This document shows, in pieces, positions 8,555 to 17,026 of a stretch of DNA of 64,000 nucleotides. The stretch is taken from the NCBI RefSeq assembly GCF_023544445.1, contig NZ_JALPVJ010000004.1:1-64000 (forward strand). Direction: 5' to 3'. Both the position numbers and the translations under genes were made by a program. Within the stretch, counting starts at the first letter, position 1, and every line of letters starts with the position of its first letter. The notes beneath the pieces are model-generated. The model saw nothing but the letters and a program-made list of their open reading frames with translations, did not search any database and was not told where the DNA came from. This DNA is from Actinoplanes sp. M2I2. GTDB taxonomy: Bacteria; Actinomycetota; Actinomycetes; Mycobacteriales; Micromonosporaceae.

Positions 8555-9709
8555 CTACCAGCGCGGCGCCGAACCCTCCGAGTCCGCGTCGCCGCCGAGG
8601 GCATCTACCCCCAGCCAGTCCGCACACACATCACTGGTCGCCGGTTGTAGAGATCCGGCTCTCGCGTCCCGGTAGAGACGCTCCAGCGGGTGGCCGCGGC
8701 GCATCGCCGACGTGCCCGCGGCCTCCAGCATCGAGGCCGCCACCTCGGCCGCGGTGGTGCCGGCGAGCAGCTTGGCCCGCCACACCCAGCGGTTCGTCTC
8801 GGCCTCACCGGGCTGCTCGTCGACCCGGCGGGCGGCCTCCAGGACGGCCAGGTGGGCGGCGGCGACGGCGGCGTCGGCCCGGCCGATCCGAGCCCGGATG
8901 GCCGGCAGGTGGCCCAGCTTGCGCTCGTTGACGTGTTCGACGGCGGCGTCGACGGCCGCGCGGGCCACCCCGACGTAGACGGCGGCGTAGCTGGCCACCA
9001 TCCAGTGCGGAGCCAGCTGGGCCACGACCAGGGCCAGACCCTCGACCCCGCCGAGCAGCGCGCCGGCCGGCACGGTGACGTCGACGTGCAGGTCGTGCGA
9101 GCCGGTGGCCCGCATGCCGAGCGCGTCCCAGGTGGGCTCGACGCGCAACCCCTCCCCGGCCGGCACGAGGAACTGCGACACCTGCGAGGGGTCGGCCGAG
9201 CTGCGCGCGGCGACCAGATAGGCGTCCGCGTGCCCGGCCCCGGAGCAGAACGTCTTGGAGCCGGTGATGCGGTATCCCCCGTCGACCACCTCGTACGAGG
9301 TGGTGAGCTGCGACAGGCGGGAGCCGGCGCCCCGCTCGCTCATCGCCACCGCGTACCACTTGCCCTCGGCCGCGGCCCGCAGGGCGTCGTCCCGGGCCTG
9401 GAGCGCCTCGGGCGGCAACCCCAGGGCGTCGGCCAGTTCGTCGGTGACACCGGCCAGGGCGCCGGTCACCGAGGCGTGCATGTTGAAGATCAGCGCGGTG
9501 GCGCCGTTGCCCCGGGCCAGCTCGTGGGCGGTCGCCGCGTACTCGGCGAAGCTCGCTCCGGCGCCGCCCAGCCGGGCCGGGACCATCAGCCCGAACAGAC
9601 CGGCGGCGCGCAGGTCGGCGAAGTCCTCGGCCGGGAAGCTGCCGTCCCGGTCGTGCGTCGCGGCGCGGGCCGCGAACCGGGGCGCAAGCCGGCGGGCTTC
9701 CGTGGTCAT
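8555..9709 (-). CDS. Acyl-CoA dehydrogenase-like flavoprotein
   Basis: FAD-dependent acyl-CoA dehydrogenase fold of 384 residues: helical N-terminal domain (LRAAGLFGLMVPARLGGAG), middle beta domain with AVAMSERGAGSRLSQL, ITGSKTFCSGAGHADAYLVAA and LGMRATGSHDL, and a helical C-terminal domain. The family also includes flavin-dependent hydroxylases that act on phenols, and next to a type III polyketide synthase either role is possible: oxidising an acyl-CoA starter or hydroxylating the aromatic product. The ATG at 9709 overlaps the methyltransferase stop by four bases. It precedes the polyketide synthase by 81 bases. Confidence 0.85.
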   Translation of the reverse strand: MTTEARRLAPRFAARAATHDRDGSFPAEDFADLRAAGLFGLMVPARLGGAGASFAEYAATAHELARGNGATALIFNMHASVTGALAGVTDELADALGLPPEALQARDDALRAAAEGKWYAVAMSERGAGSRLSQLTTSYEVVDGGYRITGSKTFCSGAGHADAYLVAARSSADPSQVSQFLVPAGEGLRVEPTWDALGMRATGSHDLHVDVTVPAGALLGGVEGLALVVAQLAPHWMVASYAAVYVGVARAAVDAAVEHVNERKLGHLPAIRARIGRADAAVAAAHLAVLEAARRVDEQPGEAETNRWVWRAKLLAGTTAAEVAASMLEAAGTSAMRRGHPLERLYRDARAGSLQPATSDVCADWLGVDALGGDADSEGSAPRW

Positions 9710-10431
9710 GCGTACTCCTCTGCCTTGCGGCCGCGTCCCTGGTAGAGCACGGCGGTCGAGCGGGTGGGGACGATGCGGCCCAGCGGCCGGCCGTCCGGCT
9801 GCCGGCGCTGCCCGAGCCAGCGGATGAGGCCGGTCGCGCTGGGCCGGGCGCCGCGCACCTCGAGGCGTACGCCGTGGGAAGCGAACTCGGCGACGAGCCG
9901 GCGCGGGTCGACGAACAGCGACGGATCGTGCAGGCCGGCCGGAGCCAGGCCGACGAGCTCGCCCAGCGTGACCGTCACGAAGCGACTGAGCGCGTTGTCG
10001 TTGACGGTGTCGAGCACGAGGAGTCCGCCCGGCCGCAGCACCCGGCAGAGCTCGGCGACGGTGGCCGGCAGGTCGGTGACGTGCTCGAGGATCTCGCCGG
10101 CGGCCACCACGTCGGCCGAACCGGTGGCCAGCGGCAACGCCGTCACGTCGCCGCGCACGCCGTGCACCCCGCGGGCCACCGCGTGGGTCAGCCCGGACTG
10201 CCGCAGGTCGACGCCGACGTGCCGGTAGCCCTTTCCGGCCAGATGAGGCGCGAGCAGGCCACCGCCGCACCCGGCATCGACGAGCACGGCGCCGGGGAAG
10301 GGAGCGGGCGGGACCAGCCGGGCGCGGGCCACGGCCAGCCAGTGCAGCAGCTCGAAGCCGCCGCCGGGACGCCACCACTCGCCGGCCAGGGCGTCGTACT
10401 GACGCGGATCGTTACGCGGCATCGACGGCAT
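9706..10431 (-). CDS. UbiG-like SAM-dependent O-methyltransferase
   Basis: Class I methyltransferase of 241 residues. The opening YDALAGEWWRPGG resembles UbiG, which methylates hydroxyl groups on quinone precursors; the SAM-binding motif is VLVDAGCGGGLLAP, followed by GDVTALPLATGSADVV and LRPGGLLVLDT. It is the first gene of the minus-strand cluster and overlaps the flavoprotein gene by four bases. Likely substrate is the phenolic polyketide made by the cluster (inference). ATG at 10431; a second ATG nine bases in is an alternative. Its start lies 46 bases from the divergent UbiA gene, so the two promoters must share that gap. Confidence 0.88.
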   Translation of the reverse strand: MPSMPRNDPRQYDALAGEWWRPGGGFELLHWLAVARARLVPPAPFPGAVLVDAGCGGGLLAPHLAGKGYRHVGVDLRQSGLTHAVARGVHGVRGDVTALPLATGSADVVAAGEILEHVTDLPATVAELCRVLRPGGLLVLDTVNDNALSRFVTVTLGELVGLAPAGLHDPSLFVDPRRLVAEFASHGVRLEVRGARPSATGLIRWLGQRRQPDGRPLGRIVPTRSTAVLYQGRGRKAEEYA

Positions 10432-10477
10432 GTGATCGAGCGTGGCATGAGTCCGTCACACCCGCCACACTGCTCGC

Positions 10478-11305
10478 ATGTCACGAGCGGTTTCAGTGAT
10501 CAAATCGTCCCATCCGGAGCCTGGCGGCGCGGTCACCGTGGCGATGACCCTGCTGGCGATCGGGGTCGGTCACCGCGGCTGGTCGATCCTCGGCGTGTTC
10601 CTGGCCGTCGGGGCGACGCAACTGGCGGTGGGCTGGGTCAACGACTGGCTCGACGCCGACCGCGACCGCAGCACCGGGCGCACCGACAAGCCGATCGCCT
10701 CGGGCGCGGTCTCGCGCCGCACGGTCGGCATCGCCGGGCTGATCGCCGCGCTGGCCATCCCGCTGCTCGGCCTGCCCTTCGGCCTCGTGCCGACGATCGT
10801 CATCTCGCTGGTCGGTGTGTTCGCGCTGCTCTACGACTGGCCGCTGAAGTCGACGGCGCTGTCGGTGGTGCCGTACGTCGTGGCGTTCGGGTTGCTGCCG
10901 GCCTTCGTCGTGGTGTCGCTGCCGGGCCACCCCGCCCCGCCGGCCTGGCTGGTCGCGGCGGGCGCGCTGCTCGGCGCGGGCGCCCACTTCGCCAACGTGC
11001 TGCCCGACCTGGCCGACGACGCGGCCACCGGCGTCCGCGGCCTGCCGCACCGGCTCGGCGAGACCGGGTCGGTCGTCGCGGCCGCCCTGCTGCTCCTGAG
11101 CGCGACTTTGACGCTGGTCTTCGGGCCACCCGGGCCCCCGTCGTGGCCGGGCTGGGTGGGCGCCGCCGCGGCCGTCGTGGTCCTTCCCCTCGGGTGGTAC
11201 GCGACCACGCGCGCGAAGGGACGCGGTGTCGCCATGTTCCGCGCGGTGATCCTCGTCGCTCTCATCGACGTCCTGCTGCTCGTCTCCAGCGGCCGGGTGG
11301 TGTGA
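10478..11305 (+). CDS. UbiA-family membrane prenyltransferase
   Basis: Integral membrane enzyme that couples a polyprenyl diphosphate to an aromatic acceptor. Eight or nine hydrophobic segments and the first Asp-rich motif NDWLDADRD, followed by KPIASGAVS; the second is the looser DLADDAATG. Length 275 residues is typical. It diverges from the methyltransferase-flavoprotein-polyketide synthase run, which points to a prenylated phenolic or a quinone-like product. It could instead act in respiratory quinone synthesis, but its neighbours favour the cluster. Confidence 0.85.
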   Translation: MSRAVSVIKSSHPEPGGAVTVAMTLLAIGVGHRGWSILGVFLAVGATQLAVGWVNDWLDADRDRSTGRTDKPIASGAVSRRTVGIAGLIAALAIPLLGLPFGLVPTIVISLVGVFALLYDWPLKSTALSVVPYVVAFGLLPAFVVVSLPGHPAPPAWLVAAGALLGAGAHFANVLPDLADDAATGVRGLPHRLGETGSVVAAALLLLSATLTLVFGPPGPPSWPGWVGAAAAVVVLPLGWYATTRAKGRGVAMFRAVILVALIDVLLLVSSGRVV

Positions 11306-11421
11306 ATGGACGGGTCGCCGCACGCGCCGGTTCGCCGACCTCTACGCTGAGACGTACACCTGTGGTGTTCATCGGTGTTGAGTCGCATCGGTGTTGAGCT
11401 TGATCAGCTTGGAGGATCGTG

Positions 11422-12204
11422 ATGCGCTCCCTGGGAACCCGTCGCGTCGCCCTGGCCGCGGGTGCCGCCACGGTCGCCGTGATCGCGCTGGCCGGCTGCT
11501 CGGCCGGCCAGGTTGCCGAGACCGCCCTCCTGGACGCGCCGATCTCGGGGCTGAACACCCAGAGCACCGACGGTCGTCTGCTGATCCGCAACCTCCAGGT
11601 GGTCTACAACAGCCCCGAGGGTTACCCGGCCAACGGCAACGCCCAGCTCGAGCTCGCGCTCTACAACCAGACCACCGAGCCGCTGAGCGTCCTGATCAGC
11701 AGCAGGCCGCAGCAGACCGAGACCGAGGGCATCGTCTCGGCCCAGCAGATCGGGCTCACCGGTGGCGCGGCCGCCGCGTCGCCCAGCGCCAACCCCGAGC
11801 CGTCGGGCAGCCGCCCGTCCAGCACGGCCCTGCCCGGCCCGCCGCAGCAGGCCGGTGGCGTTCCCGACAACCCGTCGGTCCAGCCCAGCACGCCGGGCGC
11901 GCCGTCGATCGCGCCCAGCCCGTCGGTGCAGCCCGCCCGCATCACGATCCCGGGTCTGAGCAGCGCGACCTACCTGCCCGGCGACGAGGCCAAGGTGCTC
12001 GCGCTCGGCCTGAGCGACCGGCTGGCCCCGGGCAACTCGCTGAGCCTGGTGGTCGAGGTGAGCGGCCAGACCCAGCCGCTCGAGGTCAACGCGCCGATGG
12101 CCATCCCGTTGTCGCCGGCCTCCCGCCCGGCCACTGTCCCGCCGAACGATCACCTCGGCGAGGGCGAGGACGCCGAAGAGGGCTCGGAAGTGGGCGGCAA
12201 CTGA
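11422..12204 (+). CDS. LpqE-like lipoprotein
   Basis: Exported lipoprotein: signal peptide ending in the lipobox LAGC, then a beta-sandwich-like domain (LLIRNLQVVYNSPEGYPANG and LELALYNQTTEPL) interrupted by a long Pro/Ser-rich insert and an acidic tail. The fold resembles copper-chaperone-like proteins, but no copper-binding Met/His cluster stands out. In Mycobacterium lpqE lies directly before radA, as here, which supports orthology. The ATG at 11422 is preferred over the GTG three bases earlier because GGAGG lies six bases upstream. A GTACGAC/GTCGTAC inverted repeat follows the stop (12205-12225). Confidence 0.8.
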   Translation: MRSLGTRRVALAAGAATVAVIALAGCSAGQVAETALLDAPISGLNTQSTDGRLLIRNLQVVYNSPEGYPANGNAQLELALYNQTTEPLSVLISSRPQQTETEGIVSAQQIGLTGGAAAASPSANPEPSGSRPSSTALPGPPQQAGGVPDNPSVQPSTPGAPSIAPSPSVQPARITIPGLSSATYLPGDEAKVLALGLSDRLAPGNSLSLVVEVSGQTQPLEVNAPMAIPLSPASRPATVPPNDHLGEGEDAEEGSEVGGN

Positions 12205-12233
12205 GTACGACGCTTCTTGTCGTACCGTCCGGC

Positions 12234-12248
12234 TAACTTAGCCGGGTG
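12234..12248 (+). promoter_or_regulatory. Candidate leaderless promoter of radA
   Basis: TAACTT (12234-12239) is followed by six bases and then the GTG start of radA, so transcription would begin at or next to the start codon. There is no ribosome site. The box lies inside a 13-base palindrome (12231-12243). Confidence 0.45.
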
Positions 12249-13664
12249 ACCACGTCCCGCACGGCCGCCAAGGCAGCCCGCCCCACCTACATCTGCGACG
12301 CCTGCGGTCACCAGCCGCCCAAGTGGCTGGGCCGCTGTCCCGAGTGTGGCGAGTGGGGCTCGGTCGTCGAGTCCACCGTGACCACCCCGCTGGGCGCCGG
12401 CCGGGTGGTCAGCTCACGCATGCCGGCCGAGCCGGCCCGCCCGATCGCCACGATCAGCGCCGCTCCGGCCCGGGCCGTGCCGACGAACGTGAGCGAGCTC
12501 GACCGGGTGCTCGGCGGCGGCCTGGTGCCCGGAGCGGTGGTGTTGCTGGCCGGTGAGCCCGGTGTGGGCAAGTCCACACTGCTGCTCGATGTGGCCCAGC
12601 AGTGGGCGGCCCACTCGGGCACACCGTCGCTCGTGGTCAGTGGTGAAGAGTCGGTGAGTCAGGTCCGGCTGCGGGCCGAGCGGCTCGGCGCCCTGCACGA
12701 GCAGCTCTATCTGGCCTCCGAGAGCGACCTCGGCGCGGTGCTGGGTCACCTCGACGCGGTCAAGCCCGGCCTGCTGGTGCTCGACTCGGTCCAGACGATC
12801 TCCGCTCCGGGCACCGAGGGCGTTCCCGGCGGGGTCACCCAGGTGCGCGCCGTCACCGCCGCGCTGGTCGGGGTGGCCAAGGAGCGGGGCATCGCCACCG
12901 TCCTGGTCGGCCACGTGACCAAGGACGGTCAGGTCGCCGGCCCGCGCGTGCTCGAGCACCTGGTCGACGTGGTGCTCCACTTCGAGGGTGACAAGCACTC
13001 GTCGTTGCGGCTGGTCCGCGGGGTCAAGAATCGTTACGGCGCGGCCGACGAGGTGGGCTGTTTCGAGATGAACGAGAGCGGCATCGCGAGCCTGCCCGAC
13101 CCGTCCGGCCTGTTCCTCACCCGATACTCCGAGCCCGTCCCCGGCACGTGCGTGACCGTGGCCATGGAGGGCCGCCGGGCGCTGGTCACCGAGGTGCAGG
13201 CGCTGATCGGCGCCGAGGTGCAGGGCTCGCCGCGGCGGACGGTCTCCGGCCTCGACAGCGCCCGCCTGGCCATGGTGCTGGCCGTGCTCGAGCGCCGCAC
13301 CAAGCAGCTCAAGCTCTACAATCGCGAGGTCTTCGCCGCGACCGTCGGCGGCATCCGGCTGACCGAGCCGTCGGCCGACCTGGCGATGGCGCTCGCGGTG
13401 GCCTCCGGCGGCCTCGATCTGGCGATGGCGCCCCACCTGGTGGCGATCGGCGAGGTCGGGCTGACCGGCGAGATCCGGCGGGTCGGGGCGGTCGGGCGGC
13501 GGCTCGCCGAGGCGGCCCGGCTCGGCTTCAAGGTGGCCCTGGTGCCACCCGGCTGCGCACCCGAGGCGCCCAAGGGGGTGGAGGTCATCGAGGTGAGCGA
13601 TCTGCGGTCCGCTCTGCAGTCGGCCGCCCGCGCGTCGGCCGCCGCCGGCGGTGACCGACGGTGA
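12246..13664 (+). CDS. radA: DNA repair protein RadA
   Basis: RecA-related branch-migration ATPase that helps process recombination intermediates. Domains in order: C4 zinc finger (Cys17, 20, 31, 34), RecA-like ATPase with Walker A GEPGVGKST (about 104-112), the RadA-specific KNRYG motif, and a C-terminal Lon-protease-like domain (LTEPSADLAMALAVASGGLD). 472 residues, normal length. GTG start with no ribosome site, consistent with leaderless translation. Follows the lipoprotein gene and precedes disA, an order kept in mycobacteria. Confidence 0.97.
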   Translation: MTTSRTAAKAARPTYICDACGHQPPKWLGRCPECGEWGSVVESTVTTPLGAGRVVSSRMPAEPARPIATISAAPARAVPTNVSELDRVLGGGLVPGAVVLLAGEPGVGKSTLLLDVAQQWAAHSGTPSLVVSGEESVSQVRLRAERLGALHEQLYLASESDLGAVLGHLDAVKPGLLVLDSVQTISAPGTEGVPGGVTQVRAVTAALVGVAKERGIATVLVGHVTKDGQVAGPRVLEHLVDVVLHFEGDKHSSLRLVRGVKNRYGAADEVGCFEMNESGIASLPDPSGLFLTRYSEPVPGTCVTVAMEGRRALVTEVQALIGAEVQGSPRRTVSGLDSARLAMVLAVLERRTKQLKLYNREVFAATVGGIRLTEPSADLAMALAVASGGLDLAMAPHLVAIGEVGLTGEIRRVGAVGRRLAEAARLGFKVALVPPGCAPEAPKGVEVIEVSDLRSALQSAARASAAAGGDRR

Positions 13665-13725
13665 TCTTTAATCACGCTACGGAGCATTCATCGAACCACG
13701 ACTCGTTGCACTGGATGACAGTCCG

Positions 13726-13740
13726 TAGAATGTCCAGGTG
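13726..13740 (+). promoter_or_regulatory. Candidate leaderless promoter of disA
   Basis: TAGAAT (13726-13731), six bases, then the GTG start of disA. No convincing upstream hexamer and no ribosome site. The 73-base gap after radA also holds a small GTGAT/ATCAC hairpin at its left end. Confidence 0.45.
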
Positions 13741-14928
13741 CCGCTCGACCGCGATGGTTCCAAGCCCGCCGCCGCCAACCCGACGCCGCGACCCGGTATC
13801 AACGGTTCGGCGCATCGTCCGGCTGCCACCACAGCAGGTCCCGGTCTCACGGGCGGCGGGGTGACGGCCGATCCGCTGCGCGCCAACCTGGCGCTCATGG
13901 CCCCCGGCACTGCCTTGCGTGACGGCCTCGAACGCATTCTCCGCGGGCGCACGGGCGCTCTGATCGTGCTCGGTCACGACGCCGTGGTCGAGAGCATCTG
14001 CACGGGCGGCTTCCCGCTCGACGTCGAGTTCTCGGCGACCCGGCTGCGTGAGCTGTGCAAGATGGACGGCGCGGTCGTCCTCTCCAGCGACGGCACCCGC
14101 ATCGTGCGGGCCGCGGTCCACCTGATGCCCGACCCGGCCATCCCGTCGGAGGAGTCGGGCACCCGTCACCGCACGGCCGAGCGGGTGGCCAAGCAGTCCG
14201 GCTTCCCGGTCATCTCGGTGAGCCAGTCGATGCACATCATCGGCCTCTACGTGAACGGTCAGCGGCACGTCCTCGACGACTCCGCGGCCATCCTGTCCCG
14301 GGCCAACCAGGCGCTGGCCACCCTCGAGCGCTACAAGCTGCGCCTCGACGAGGTGTCCGGCACCCTGTCGGCGCTGGAGATCGAAGACCTGGTCACCGTG
14401 CGTGACGCGGTCGCGGTCGTCCAGCGTCTCGAGATGGTGCGCCGCATCGCCGACGAGATCTCGGGCTACGTCGTCGAGCTGGGCACCGACGGCCGGCTGC
14501 TGGCCCTGCAGCTCGACGAGCTGATGGCCGGCGTCGACTCCGACCGCACCCTGGTCATCCGCGACTACCTGCCCACCGGTCGCAAGGCCCGCACGCTCGA
14601 CGAAGCGCTGGTCGAGCTCGACCTGCTCACCGCCACCGAGATGATCGACCTGGTGGCCGTGGCCAAGGCGATCGGCTACCCCGGGGCCAGCGACTCGCTC
14701 GACGCCGCGGTGTCGCCGCGGGGCTTCCGCCTGCTGGCCAAGGTGCCGCGCCTGCCCACCCAGATCGTCGACCGCCTGGTCGACCACTTCGGCAGCCTCC
14801 AGCGCCTGCTGGGCGCCACGGTCGAAGACCTGCAGGCGGTGGACGGCGTGGGTGACGCGCGGGCCCGGGGCGTACGGGAAGGTTTGTCGCGTCTGGCCGA
14901 GGCGTCGATCCTCGAGCGCTACGTCTGA
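13738..14928 (+). CDS. disA: DNA integrity scanning protein, diadenylate cyclase
   Basis: Makes cyclic di-AMP from two ATP and senses branched DNA. The N-terminal DAC domain has the catalytic DGA (110-112) and RHRTA (143-147) motifs. A linker domain and a C-terminal helix-hairpin-helix DNA-binding domain ([17 protein letters not shown]) follow. At 396 residues it is about 40 longer than usual because of a Pro/Ala-rich N-terminal tail, so the true start may lie later; the GTG at 13738 is kept because of the well-placed TAGAAT box. Neighbour of radA, as in mycobacteria and Bacillus. Confidence 0.96.
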   Translation: MPLDRDGSKPAAANPTPRPGINGSAHRPAATTAGPGLTGGGVTADPLRANLALMAPGTALRDGLERILRGRTGALIVLGHDAVVESICTGGFPLDVEFSATRLRELCKMDGAVVLSSDGTRIVRAAVHLMPDPAIPSEESGTRHRTAERVAKQSGFPVISVSQSMHIIGLYVNGQRHVLDDSAAILSRANQALATLERYKLRLDEVSGTLSALEIEDLVTVRDAVAVVQRLEMVRRIADEISGYVVELGTDGRLLALQLDELMAGVDSDRTLVIRDYLPTGRKARTLDEALVELDLLTATEMIDLVAVAKAIGYPGASDSLDAAVSPRGFRLLAKVPRLPTQIVDRLVDHFGSLQRLLGATVEDLQAVDGVGDARARGVREGLSRLAEASILERYV

Positions 14929-15019
14929 GGGCCGCTCTTCCTTTCGGTTGATCACAAAGGGGTGCGGTCCGCCCGGAGTTCGATGTGCGCCGGATCAGGC
15001 GTTCCTAAGATCGATCTTC

Positions 15020-15637
15020 ATGGGAAACAACCGGAACGTGGTCGGGGTGGCGCTCGTCGCCGGCGTGCTGCTGGGGGTCCTCGACTTCGTCTGGATCAAG
15101 TACGTGCCGTCGCCATTCGGCAGCCTGGGCAACTCGCTGGCCGTCTGGGCGGTGGTGGCGTTCCTGCTGACGTTGCGCTTCCGGTGGTCGCTGCCCGTGA
15201 GCATCGCCGGCGCGGTCCTCGCCCTGGTGGTGGCCGTTCCCAGCTACTACCTCGCGGCCGTGCTGATCCAGAACGACAGCGTGTCCACCCTGTACAACAC
15301 CACCGCGATCGCCTGGATGGGTCTCGGCGTGGTGGCCGGCGTCGTCTTCGGAACCGCCGGCGCGATGGCCCGCACGCCCGGACGCCTCCAGACCGCGGCC
15401 ATGGCGGTGCCGGGTGCGGTTCTCTTCGCCGAAGCGCTGATCCAGGCCCGGCGGATCGGCGACCCGTCCTATTCCACCGGTGAGCTGGTCGGGTTCGCAG
15501 CCGTCCTGGCCGCCCTGGGCCTGGCGATCACCCTGCTGGTCGGACGTTCGTGGCCGCAGCGAGGCCTCGCCCTGCTGATCGCCCTCCCGCTGACCGCGAT
15601 CGGCTACGCCCTGCTGTCGGTGACCGGCTTCCGCTGA
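15020..15637 (+). CDS. Polytopic membrane protein (DUF6518-like), unknown
   Basis: 205 residues with six hydrophobic segments: about 7-22, 34-47, 53-75, 92-110, 145-175 and 180-200. No transport or enzyme motif seen. The ATG at 15020 is used because the hydrophobic pattern starts there; the upstream continuation reads as non-protein-like sequence. It follows disA on the same strand after 91 bases and is the last gene before a repeat-filled gap. Confidence 0.7.
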   Translation: MGNNRNVVGVALVAGVLLGVLDFVWIKYVPSPFGSLGNSLAVWAVVAFLLTLRFRWSLPVSIAGAVLALVVAVPSYYLAAVLIQNDSVSTLYNTTAIAWMGLGVVAGVVFGTAGAMARTPGRLQTAAMAVPGAVLFAEALIQARRIGDPSYSTGELVGFAAVLAALGLAITLLVGRSWPQRGLALLIALPLTAIGYALLSVTGFR

Positions 15638-15711
15638 CCGACCGTAACGGCAATCGAACGCTGAGAGCCGCCGTCCGGGGAAAGGCAAGCTGCAGGCCTC
15701 GGGACACAGCC

Positions 15712-15845
15712 TCACGCAACCTTCCGAGCACAGCCTCACGCAACCGTCCGGCCACGGCTCCACGCGACCTCTGACCAGAGCTTCACGCAACCGTCCGGCC
15801 ACAGCTCCGCGCGACCTCTGACCAGAGCTTCACGCAACCGTCCGC
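15712..15845. repeat. 47-bp tandem repeat
   Basis: Two nearly identical 47-base units (15736-15782 and 15783-15829) beginning TCACGCAACCGTCCGGCCAC, with a shortened copy before (15712-15735) and the start of another after (15830-15844). They differ at two positions. Not coding. Confidence 0.85.
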
Positions 15846-16508
15846 GCAGAGGCCCGCAGCAGCCTTCCAAGCCGACAGGCAACCGTTCGAGGTGGCCGGG
15901 ACCGGATCGAAGATGCCACGGTCGGGCCGCGACGTGGCCGACCAGTGTCAGAGTTGCCCAGCCATAACAGGCCGACACCCAGATCCTTTGGGCTTGAATC
16001 TGCCGCCTGGATCGCACCCTTGAGCGGACCTTGGCCAAGCGCTACGGGGCCACCCGCCGAAGAGCGGACCATAGCCACCTTCCCCGCCGCATGATCGGAA
16101 GTGCACCACAGTTGCCAGCCTTGGGCCCGCACGCTCGGGAGCCGGTAACAACCGCCTGCCCGAGGGCCCTGCGCGGAGGGCAGACCACAGCCACCCTGCC
16201 CAGGGCCGCACGCTTGGAAGCAGGACTCGCGAAGGGCAGGCAGCATCGGGCCAGAGAACGTCGCGACTAGTCGTGCGAACAGCCGCCAGCCCCAGGGCCC
16301 ACACGGAAGCAGACCAGCCACCCTGCCCAAGGCCGCACACCTCGAAAGCAACAACAGCCGTCAGCCCCACGGCCCGAAAGGGAAGCAGACCGAAGCCGCC
16401 CGGTCCCGCCCGTGGCGCGACCTGCGCGATCACGGACCGGCGCCCACAGGGCCGCACGGTTCGGAGCTGGCGACAGCCGCCCGCCGGCGAGAGCTGTCCG
16501 CGGGGCGG
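15846..16508. repeat. Gene-free gap with degenerate 30-40 bp repeats
   Basis: No credible gene. From about 16060 to 16480 there are many diverged copies of a unit like ACAGCCACCCTGCCCAGGGC followed by GCACGCTTGGAAGCAG; the clearest pair is near 16190 and 16315. Both strands stay open over long stretches because of base composition, but the translations are repetitive and unlike protein. Together with the 47-bp array it makes an 870-base non-coding island between convergent genes. Confidence 0.6.
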
Positions 16509-17026
16509 TCAGGAGGGCAGGGGCTCGGCTATGCCGTTCGCGTGGTCGGTCACCGAGGCGCCGACGACCGTTGCCCGTACGGGAAGCATCTCGAGACAGC
16601 GGCGGATCGCGTGGGCCATCTGCGGGTTGGGCACGCGCATCGAGATCGTGCAGTGCGGGACCCAGCGGCCCGGCCGGTAGAGATCCCATCCCTGGACCCC
16701 GGCGGCGTCCAGGCGGTCGTGCACCTCGCGATGGTGGTCCAGCAGCGCGGCGGTGGGTGTGACGCCCAGCCACAGCACGCGACCCACGAACTGGCCGACG
16801 TAGTCCAGGTCGAGGGTCAGACCACGGCCCACCGGCAGACCGGCCAGGGCGTCCAGGACGGCCGTCGGCGGCAGGGTCCGGGCCACGGCCAGCGACAGTG
16901 CGGGCGGTGCTTCTCGTTGAGCAGGGAGGCCAGCGTCGGGATGCCCTCGGCCTCCAGCGACCGCCACAGCGTTCGTACCCGGCGGGTGGCGTCCACGTCC
17001 AGATACAGCTCGAGTGCGGCGACCAC
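16509..17026 (-). pseudogene. 2'-5' RNA ligase/2H phosphoesterase family gene with a frameshift
   Basis: The two HxT/S motifs that define the 2H phosphoesterase fold are in different frames. The first frame begins at the GTG at 17026, directly after the stop of the upstream gene, and runs to LLNEKHRPH; the other continues as LSLAVARTLPP and ends with VPHCTISMR. Joining them at about 16898, where one C appears to be missing, restores a 172-residue protein of normal length with HLS and HCT motifs. Either a real inactivating deletion or a sequencing error; nothing suggests programmed slippage. Confidence 0.8.

Noticed and set aside
8555..10378. Single 607-codon frame spanning the flavoprotein and part of the methyltransferase gene
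   Set aside because: Its first 220 codons are an Arg/Pro/Ala-rich shadow of the methyltransferase; the flavoprotein starts at the ATG at 9709 with an ATGA overlap.
12231..12243. Palindrome GGCTAACTTAGCC before radA, resembling the ROK operator at 1530
   Set aside because: It lacks the central TAACTGTT core, lies at an unrelated repair gene, and its A/T-rich centre is explained by a TAACTT promoter box. Resemblance is probably chance.
15948..16773. Overlapping open frames on both strands in the repeat island
   Set aside because: The translations are repetitive and change with each repeat unit; no start has a ribosome site and no family resemblance is seen.
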